NCBI GenBank assembly: GCA_963970005.1 | Contig: CAXAMN010021284.1 | Span: 567,553-631,552 of the forward strand | Direction of reading: 5' to 3' | Origin: Durusdinium trenchii | Taxonomy: Eukaryota; Sar; Dinophyceae; Suessiales; Symbiodiniaceae | DNA length: 64,000 nucleotides | Shown here: in pieces, positions 56,183-64,000 of the stretch | How positions within the stretch are numbered: the stretch's first letter is position 1 | Layout of the letters: every line of letters begins with the position of its first letter | Translations under genes and position numbers: made by a program | The notes under the pieces: generated by a model | Database searches by the model: none | What the model was told of the DNA's origin: nothing | Seen by the model: only the letters and a program-made list of their open reading frames with translations

Positions 56183-57324
56183 GTATCACTGGTACTCTTA
56201 GATGTGTTTGAATATAACTCATTGTGGAGGTTGTCCCTGCTTCCTAATGACTTGTTGCCTCGTCTAAATTGCGCATTGGTCTGTGCGTGTTTTTTAGCCG
56301 TGGAATGAGCAACGATTCCTCCAAGTTCACCACGAACAGCAGCTAGTCGACTTGTCGTCCACCATTTCAGAGTATTTGGCGAAGCGAGCTGAAGCTGTTT
56401 GCCTTTTTTAAGTCTGCGATTTTAAAAGTACGGAGCTGTCCAGGGACTGGTCCAGAGACTTGGTTCTTTGCATAACTCATGGATTTTCCCGAGAGAGAGC
56501 TCTAGGGACTGGTCCAGTTTCTGCTCATCTTCCATGTACCGACTGAAAACACGGCAGGGGGGGGGGTCCGGATGAACTCTCCAACTTGGATCCAACTTGG
56601 ATATGATTTGTGCCATCTCTGAACACTGCACGGCCTTCGGGGCTGACATGAATGGTTTGGGAATGGTTGGAAGATGAAAGACTTTGGTGCGTTTCAGGAG
56701 CTGCAAAAAGCTCGAGTTGAAAGTCCCTTCAAGTTAACAGCCATCTTCACCTGTTTAGAGCAACAAAACTTTTCCTTGCATGCTACCTTACAGAGAATGG
56801 CAGGACGATAGCTTTTTGCCAATTTAAAACAACCCTCCTTGTAAATTTGGGCGCCAAGGCTATCCACTTGCTTGGATTAACAACGTTGGAAGTGTTTCAT
56901 CAAGTCCTGGGCACAAAAAACCGAATTCGCTTTTCGTCGGTCCGCAGTCTGGTCCGAATCGGTGCTTAATCCCATGCAAACACCACGACCTATGCATCAT
57001 GTGCATGATACCGTCGTCCCACCCCATGGAACTGGTGTCCCATACGGGAGTGGGCTACAGAGGTCAATGGATGTACCAGTGGCCAAATAGTTCCCCATGA
57101 ACCATGGACTCCAAACCGTACACAGGTGAGATCATACCTTTTGAGGTGGACCTTAAAAAGTAACAGTCACAATCATCCCGTTTGAGGAGCAACTCCGCTT
57201 CCCACCAGGTATGCCTGATTTTGTGGCCAGCAACAGAATGAGCAGAGGGGGGCAGACATTGTCTATCTCGCTCTTCACCGGTACACAGCTTCACCAACAG
57301 TTCCGGTCCGTTTTAGATCTATAC

Positions 57325-57375
57325 CCAGACCATCCATGGGACTGGCATATTGACCTACATTGACCCCAACAAAAC
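57325..57375 (+). repeat. Palindromic dispersed repeat, copy 6
   Basis: TACCCAGACCATCCATGGGA then CTGGCATATTGACC and ACATTGACCCCAACAAAACA, matching the family core and interior. Confidence 0.65.
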
Positions 57376-57447
57376 ACCTTCTAGAAAGCACCAAGGTTTG
57401 TTTTCATTTGTTTCCATATGTTTACCTTATAGATATCCTTTTTGGAG

Positions 57448-57556
57448 GACCTGTTTCTCGGGCTTTGGGACGGCTTCCGTTTGGGGTCGATCTGCACCAG
57501 GTGCCCGTTGACGCCTGGGCCGAACGGCAACTGTGCCAGGCACCGACGTCGGAGAG
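57448..57556 (+). CDS. Candidate exon
   Basis: After ATCCTTTTTGGAG, before AGAG/GTTGGT. Reads RALGRLPFGVDLHQVPVDAW then AERQLCQAPTSE; a second open phase exists. Confidence 0.35.
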
Positions 57557-58703
57557 GTTGGTTTCGCTAGCATGGTGGAGGTTCACCAAGCACTAAGCAT
57601 GCATTCAGATTTCAGATATATAATGGTCAGTTCATTGTTGGTTGGTGTGATTTGGTTTGATGCTTTACTTGGGATCATTGAAGTTCATGGTTGGTTGGTG
57701 TGATTTGCTTTGCTTTACTGATGCTTGATCCCTCTGGTCTGGATCCAAACACACCAACAGAGGTTGTAGAACCCTAGTTCGACTCTTCCAGTTGGGTACC
57801 CTAGTAGTGACGTGTCCTTTTTCAGGTCACTTATACCTCTCTTGGTACGTTTGGATTGGTGTCAAAGGTGCAGAACGAGGTCCGGTGCCTCGAGCCTGTC
57901 GAGGATGAAGGGCTTGTCAGGTGGAGGTCTCTTACATGCAAAGAAGCGCTTGTCATGTGCGTACACTATGTGACTATGTTGCTATGGCACTATGTAGGTA
58001 CTATGTATGTTATTTTTTCTTTCAGAAACACAACTGTGAGACTACTGCCAGTTTCAACCCCTATACGTGTTCCTTCCAGTACGAGTCATATGTGCTTTTT
58101 TTCTCAGCTGCTTTGTTCACACAGAGTCGCAGAGTCGCTGCGCGGGAGATTGGTTCCTTGTGCAGTCCCTTGCACCAGGACAGGATTTTGGGAGAAAATT
58201 GGAGGTATGCTGCTTTCCTCACGACTATATTGTATGCATATATGTATGCAGAAATAACATTTATCCATGGGATTCGTGCGTTGCAACCCGGCTTGCGTTC
58301 CCTGCAGGCGCTTTTTTCTACTGGAAAATTTGTCCTCCTCCTCTGCTGAAAACAGCCTACAAAGGGCCTTTGAGAGAGCAAACCAGGCAGGGCCAGGGCA
58401 AACAAAGAGGATTAGAAGACACTTTTTTCTTTCACTTGCACCGTACCAGTTGCACATGTCATCGACTTTCCAGCATTGACTTTCGGGATGTCAGTCTGTG
58501 CCCTTTCAAGTCATCAACTTGTTTAAAGAAAGCCGTGCGCATCCCATGAACCAAGATCTGATCGTCAATCGCTGGAGTTGGGAAGTCTCGAAAGATCCCA
58601 AGTGGAACCACCAGCGGCTGTGTCCTTTTTCAGGTCCCTCAACCCCTGTGTCCTTCCACCAACTCTTTCAAGGGTCGCGGTTCGAATTCCCTTCGCTGTT
58701 CCG

Positions 58704-58850
58704 ATGACGCGGACCTTCGTAGTCGCGGAACAGACGCCGCTGAACTTCCTGGAGTTCCTGGAACCCTTCATCGACGTGGCAGCTGCTCCAGTGGAGGCCC
58801 TCGCCACTGTTTGCGTTCAACCGAAGGACGATGGTTTCAGACCAGAGTGA
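58704..58850 (+). CDS. Candidate exon, starts ATG and ends TGA
   Basis: Reads MTRTFVVAEQTPLNFLEFLE then PFIDVAAAPVEALATVCVQP, stop at 58848-58850, or spliced at GATG/GTTTCA before the stop. Clear GC rise over its flanks. Could be a first or last exon. Confidence 0.4.
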   Translation: MTRTFVVAEQTPLNFLEFLEPFIDVAAAPVEALATVCVQPKDDGFRPE

Positions 58851-59739
58851 CAGTACTATGCCAAGTACTATATACCAGGCGGCTGGAGACGGAAATGGAC
58901 ATGGAAAATGGAGGATTAAACCCACTGACTCACCTTTTTCAAGTTGAAAGGCACGTGAAACCAATTTGGCGGATCAGATCTGGCGAACCTGGCGGCTTGC
59001 CACAATGGCCACAATGGCTCGTGGAATCGATGAAATCCATGTGTGGCACTCCTTGAAAGAATGATGGAAGTGGAAACCATTGGGAAACCACCTGTTTGTA
59101 CTGTAGCTGTTAACTCATCCATCCACGCATATACCATATCCATCCACGCATATACCATATAAACAGATTGTTGGAGCCTTTGTCCCTTTTGGGGGAAGGA
59201 AGAATTTCAATTTCTTGGTTTCTCTCCGTGGTGGTTTGTGGGCCAGGCGGTGCTTCCTGATGACAGAGGTCTCTTGGGAGGATGCCAAACATTCTCGAGG
59301 CGAGTCGATGGGCAGCGCGGCTGAGGAGGGAAAGCTCCCGTTCGAATCAGATTCGCACGGAAAATGGACAACAACATGATTTGCCAAATCCAAGCGTTTC
59401 CAAACAAAGCAGAGCCCAAAACCAGAGACCAGCCATCCGGAGGAATTGTACATCGCGGTTTTCGGGCCCCTCCTCCACTGCTTGTTTTGTTTTGCGTAAG
59501 CAGAGTAAGAAGTTTAAATTGCATGTGCGTTCAAACTGCTGTCACCTTCAGGACATGCTGTTTTTGTGGCTTTGCTGAAGCAACCTTGCTTGGATGTTCT
59601 TGAAGACTTGCACTCATATGGCTGGAAAAAAAAAGAACCTAGCATCGGACCCAGTGGCCAAAAGCGGACCCCTGCCATTTGGGAGTCCCGGTGGATGGGT
59701 TCGTTTTGAGGAACCTGCACATCGCTCTACCAGTCACAG
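58851..59739. other. No gene seen
   Basis: A 21-base tandem pair (CATCCACGCATATACCATAT) sits at 59120-59160. No supported coding. Confidence 0.4.
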
Positions 59740-59852
59740 GCGCATCGCTTGCCGCTGCACCCGGACGGGGTGACCGGCCAAAGGACCAGACGATCCGGAG
59801 ACGGCGGTCGAGCGACCGGCCCGGCCTTTCGGTGACCCGAAAAGGAAGGTCG
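59740..59852 (+). CDS. Candidate exon, Arg-rich
   Basis: Acceptor CTACCAGTCACAG and perfect donor CG/GTGAGT. Reads ASLAAAPGRGDRPKDQTIRR then RRSSDRPGLSVTRKGR. Confidence 0.4.
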
Positions 59853-60279
59853 GTGAGTGCCAATCGTCGACTTGGACTTCGGATGAACTTCCTGGCCCGG
59901 AAAAGAGTCCAACTTTTGGGAACCCAGATTCTGACCTTTGAAGATGGCGCACATTGAAATCATTGAAGCTCAAGTTTGAACATACGTATATATTTATACA
60001 ATGAATATATAAATTTGCCCCCTTGAAAGATCTTGAAAGTGAGTTCGGGTTGGTCAAAGAATCAACAATGATCATGCTATGCACCGACAAACCTACAGGT
60101 CCTGTATGCTCCTCATGCTCTTTATGTTTTGAGCCATATGGATCTACACTCCTTGAAATAATCATGGAACTGGATGGCATAGTCCATCATAGTCCCTTGG
60201 ATGACCATCCTTCCTCTACAAACCTCCCATGTGAGCTTTCCTCGGAGTGTACAGTCTTAGTTTGAACCCCTTTGCAAAG

Positions 60280-60364
60280 GAACTGGCACTTCCGCCGCCT
60301 CCTCCTTTGGCGCACCTGGTTTCCGGCACAGGCGTGCGAGCCTTGCTGATGCGATCCCAGGCCG
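60280..60364 (+). CDS. Candidate exon, Pro stretch
   Basis: After CCCCTTTGCAAAG, before GCCG/GTGGCG. Reads ELALPPPPPLAHLVSGTGVR then ALLMRSQAG. Confidence 0.4.
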
Positions 60365-60535
60365 GTGGCGACCCGGTTCGGTGCCGTGGCCCATTGAACA
60401 CTGGAAACCCCTAGGCCCCAACACGCCGAAGCCTGGGTCCAGTGTATCTTCTCGGTATTTTCAATGTATTGACGTTCACTTCCCGACTTATCAAGTAATA
60501 GAATTATGTCGGGCACGCCAGCCATAGATACAAGG

Positions 60536-60880
60536 AGCCAAAATAACTTTATAAAGCAAAAACAAAGCACAAAAATAGCAAAAGGTAAAGCAAACAAAAA
60601 AGCAAAAAACTGTAGCTGTGCGTATTTGTCGCTTTTTCTCACTTTTTTTCGCTCTATTTTCGCATTTTTGTCGCTTTATTTTCGCATTTGTTTCGCTTTT
60701 TTTTCGCTTTTTTTTCTTAGGAGGGTACAGCACATATATTGCTGACGGGTAAAAGTTCTCAGAAGTGCAGAAGTGGTAACAGGAAAAAAACAAAAAACAA
60801 AGCACATGCAAACACAAAGCAAATTGCGCTGCTTTTGCATTTTCATTTGCTTTTTTTCTGTGTTTTTTCACAAAAAACTA
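60536..60880. repeat. A-rich then T-rich strand-asymmetric repeat block
   Basis: A-rich words AAAGCAAAA (60545-60615) are followed by about eight TTTTTCGC-type units (60625-60718). Then come another A-rich (60780-60830) and T-rich (60833-60870) pair. The halves are roughly complementary and could form hairpins. Lys- and Phe-rich frames here are artefacts. Confidence 0.7.
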
Positions 60881-61179
60881 ATATTTGATGGTTGGTCATG
60901 TATGGCTGCCACTGCACAAAGCAATAATAGAAGATCATATCAGTTTGTGAATGTTTGTGATGTTTGCCATGCTACTGATTATGCCTTTGCTTGCGAACCT
61001 CTTCCAACAGCAGCCTGGGTCCTTCAATCCCGATTTGTGACTCCCTGCGTTCTCGGCGCCACACCGGCGGTGCCTATGTTGATAGCCACTACCTGGTACA
61101 CAATTCTTGTAGCTCGCGAGGTCAAAAATGGGGTACCAGAGGGAGAATGTGGCCGTCCCCCCATCGAGACGTCAGCCAG

Positions 61180-61328
61180 TCCGGAGGGTGCCAGACCACC
61201 CTCCCAGCGCCCCATCGACCGAACCGTCCGCCCGGGCGCCGCAGCCCCGAGGCGTTTTGCCATCGTCACGGGGAGTCCTTGATTGGCCACTGGCGCCACT
61301 GCTGTCACCAGGAGCTCCAGGCAGGGCG
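61180..61328 (+). CDS. Candidate exon, Pro/Arg-rich
   Basis: After GAGACGTCAGCCAG. Three phases are open over much of it; the preferred one reads PVRRVPDHPPSAPSTEPSAR. Low certainty because GC-rich DNA is open by chance. Confidence 0.25.
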
Positions 61329-61770
61329 GTTCGGAAGGTTCGGAAGAGGGGCTCTGGCTCTAAAAGGGCAGGGGACGATTTTGGGATATTTGGGGTGGAT
61401 TGTTCGAGCTTCAACAATCCAACAAAGTTCAGTTCAATGGAGATATGATATGTATTTACATCGGGTCTTGCAGCTTTCATCCAGCCAAGAAGACAATGTT
61501 ATTTTTTGTTTAAGGGATCGCACGAAATGGGTATGAAAATGTCGTCGACATGCTCAACAGCCCAGTCCATATAAGACAACTTGCCAGAGAAACAACATGA
61601 ATTACAGTACGTATTGTCTATTGTCCTTTCTCAATTTTGGGCTCAACTTCCACAAGACCTTTTGTCTTCCTTTCATGCTCTAACAAGTTACAATGTCGGT
61701 TTGCTTCCCTTATATAGAACTCGTTTCATTACCCTTTTCACTTGACTATAGAAAGAAAACAAACACGATT

Positions 61771-61809
61771 CAACAACAACTACAACAACAACAACTACTA
61801 CTACTAAGT

Positions 61810-61860
<51 letters not shown>

Positions 61861-61870
61861 CACTACCACC
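61771..61870. repeat. CAA/CTA trinucleotide microsatellite
   Basis: CAACAACAACTA units followed by about 20 CTA/ACT units, open as poly-Tyr or poly-Ser in some frames; not a gene. Confidence 0.9.
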
Positions 61871-62326
61871 CGAGCCTTTTTGAGCACCTTCAGAACAAGC
61901 GAAAAGCAAAAGAAACACTCATCTCCACACACATGGTGCATTCCTGGCAGTTTCCTGCCACCCTTGCCGCAACCCAGACACTTCAATGCCTGGATGGCCC
62001 CAGTGGCTCGCCACTCCTCGCAGCCGCCTCGGCGCTGGCCAGTGCGGATGACCCAGTCTACGAAACTTCTGATCAGTCTGATAGGAGCAGTGGTGATGTC
62101 GTTTTCCAAGGTTTATTTTCTGGCAATGTCCAGCGCATTCACAAAGATGAGGACATGAGAAAACAACACGTTTGTTTTTACTTGACTGGAGAATCCCAGA
62201 ATGGCATTGATAGATAATAAGTAAACCAGGTGATCATCATAGGATGAAGGGAGGGTCCGATATAGACATTTGTCTGGCGGAAAATGATTCATTATATAGG
62301 GTTCTATTTTCATAAGGGATGCACGC

Positions 62327-63523
62327 ATGTTAATGCCGACATGGTTGCCGATGCCACAAGTCCTATGTCAAAGACCATTTGTGTCATCTGATGGCACCGA
62401 TACCCTATACCTGTTGGGGATCGTCAGGGCGGATGAAATGCAGAGGCCATTGCAGACGTTGTGTGGTTATTGCATGGCATCTATCGCTTCAAACCAGGTG
62501 ATGTGGCTGGGTGGCAGACCTGGGGGGATCGATCACACCAGGTTTGCCTCGTGGTCAACGAACAAAAATATACGGTTGACGCGTGCCGCTTGCGTTGCCG
62601 CGTGTTGTGGTCGCCTGTTGATGGTTCAACAATCAAATTGGTGTTGTTTTACGACAGGAATTTACACTTTGAGTGCGCGGCTTTGGGGGGTGTTACTGGG
62701 TCTTGGCCTAGCGTTTTCCAACTCTGGCTGCTCTCGCAAAGGGCCGTGCCCTAGACCAATTGGACACTTTGGCGGTTCTATCGCTTGCAAGACAATGTGG
62801 CCTCCATGCTCGACTGCGGGGCTTTCACTTTTTGTGGCAAAAAGGGGTCTGGGCATGCCTTCCCCCATCTTCAGGTCCATTGCGGTATAGTTTTTTTTGA
62901 GCAGCAATGAACTTTTCAGCAGTTTCAACCAACATGTCTTAAACAAAACAAAATTGGACAGGGGGCCTGGCATCTTGGCACGACATCAGAGGTTTGAGCC
63001 CCATGGGCCAACTGAGGTGTCCTCCGTGGCATTGATACAAATGGCCACGGAGGGTCGAGTAAAGTAGCAGTGAAGAAGGGAGCCGGCTTACTGAAACACT
63101 TTGCTGACATGTAAATGTAGTTATCTCATGTCATTTGCATTTCCTGCACTGGAGCACACTCGCAGAATTGTGCACAGGATTTGCACGTGTTAAAGGAATG
63201 AACGGAAGACAACGCAGCAACATAACTTCTGGCCAGACACCAATGGGACCTTCCGTTGTGCCGAGGTCATTGCCATTTTGTGGGTTATTGCGTTCCGCAA
63301 GGCCCGGCGTACCCCATTGCTGCTGGTCATGGATGGTCATCGCATGTTTGTCATCACGGGGAACCATCAGTGCGGAGCATCTTCAGAGATCAGGGTTGAC
63401 CAGCTCTTCACACAGTTTTTTACAAACACGGAATTCAGGTCTTTCCAGGCGGCGCAGGGCCAAACGAACACGGAAAACTCCATAAGTATGTGGATTCTTG
63501 CGTTGTTTAGGCTCACGGGGTGA
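62327..63523 (+). pseudogene. Frame-broken coding segment, unknown protein
   Basis: Good coding character passes between frames without room for normal introns. FVSSDGTDTLYLLGIVRADE (62380-62440) is followed by EAIADVVWLLHGIYRFKPGD and CLVVNEQKYTVDACRLRCRV in a second frame (62443-62690). Then RALDQLDTLAVLSLARQCGL comes in a third (62712-62880). After a gap, TFRCAEVIAILWVIAFRKAR and VIAILWVIAF-type sequence reach stop 63521-63523, with LLLVMDGHRMFVITGNHQCG. It could be a decayed retrocopy, a transposon-borne protein, or a real gene with indel errors. No family recognised. Confidence 0.4.
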
Positions 63524-64000
63524 ATAGAGACGGTGCGGTTTTTTTTAGCGTAGTTTCTTTGTACAATTTATATCGCTTCGTTTGGATGTGTTTCCGATTA
63601 TATACATTGTTGGAAGATGGATATCGGTGTGTGGGGTTGTTGTTGTGTTTTTGTGTGTGGTTTCGATGTTGTTGCCTTCTCAACCATGTGAGAAGGTGGT
63701 TTCAGTTCTTCCCCCTGTGAGCTCCATATGTTTTGTTTCACATTTTCCAAAACACCTAAGCAGTACATGCTTCGACAACCGTGGAGATTCTCAGCCCTCA
63801 CCTCACCTCGCCAGGTCCACCGTCCGCGGATTTGAGCTGCAAGGAGGTCCGCGCGCACTGGGGAGGTGGGTCATGGGTGAAACAGGTGAAAGACCGCAAA
63901 AGGTGGATGTTTTGTTTTTGTGATTCACCAAGTTCTGCCCACACACCGCCCAAGCTGGATAGCTACGAGCACAGCTACCAGATATGGGGGCACGCACCGG
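63524..64000. other. No gene seen
   Basis: T/G-rich stretch; no block with convincing frame and borders before the window ends. Confidence 0.4.

Noticed and set aside
61693-62217. 174-codon frame with long poly-Tyr tract
   Set aside because: Driven by the CTA microsatellite; the downstream part lacks support as the same protein.
1-64000. Dinoflagellate spliced-leader relics or SL RNA genes
   Set aside because: I looked for the conserved leader (CCGTAGCCATTTTGGCTC) and its halves and saw no match; only partial words such as CCGTAGC.
1-64000. CRISPR arrays, riboswitches, bacterial operons
   Set aside because: Repeats here are microsatellites, palindromes or coding LRR units; no spaced identical repeats with unique spacers, and gene structure is eukaryotic.

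Overview
The window reads as nuclear DNA of a dinoflagellate, most like Symbiodiniaceae. I infer this from four things. It has GC-rich coding islands in AT-richer, repeat-laden DNA. Nearly all supportable coding is on one strand (+). It carries tyrosine-recombinase retroelements that encode cytosine methyltransferases. It also carries a large plant-type LRR protein with a multi-pass membrane tail. Two runs of ten N (20186-20195, 40891-40900) are assembly gaps. I recognise no rRNA, tRNA, CRISPR array or prokaryotic operon.

Layout. 1-936: C-terminal part of a transposase-like ORF cut by the left edge. 1753-1878: an inverted-repeat tract. 2060-6554: DIRS-like retroelement 1, with RT, RNase H, a C5-methyltransferase-like domain appended at the C-terminus, and an overlapping tyrosine recombinase ORF. 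About 8.2-33.7 kb: a long accessory or genic stretch with some two dozen short GC-rich blocks that are open in at least one frame and mostly bounded by AG/GT. I interpret these as small exons of one or more + strand genes. This stretch is interrupted by a DDE-type transposase-like gene (about 19.35-21.72 kb), simple repeats and short palindromic repeats. 33941-40933: DIRS-like retroelement 2, with Gag-like ORFs, a Pol in which a DNMT-like cytosine methyltransferase sits inside the RNase H domain, and a tyrosine recombinase ORF. 41-45.5 kb: repeats and a few exon-like islands. 45959-49948: an LRR-plus-membrane protein gene with at least three exons and two unexplained frame changes. 50-64 kb: further exon-like islands, simple repeats and one frame-broken coding segment (62327-63523).

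The most striking theme is that two related but distinct retroelements in 64 kb carry cytosine methyltransferase domains in different architectural positions. Both have a YxDN rather than YxDD polymerase motif and both end in a tyrosine recombinase. A dispersed palindromic repeat family (core CTCCATGGGACTGG) occurs at least six times and looks MITE-like. Exon calls rest on open frame, GC content and splice-like borders read by eye. They are hypotheses, and no transcript or homology search was run.
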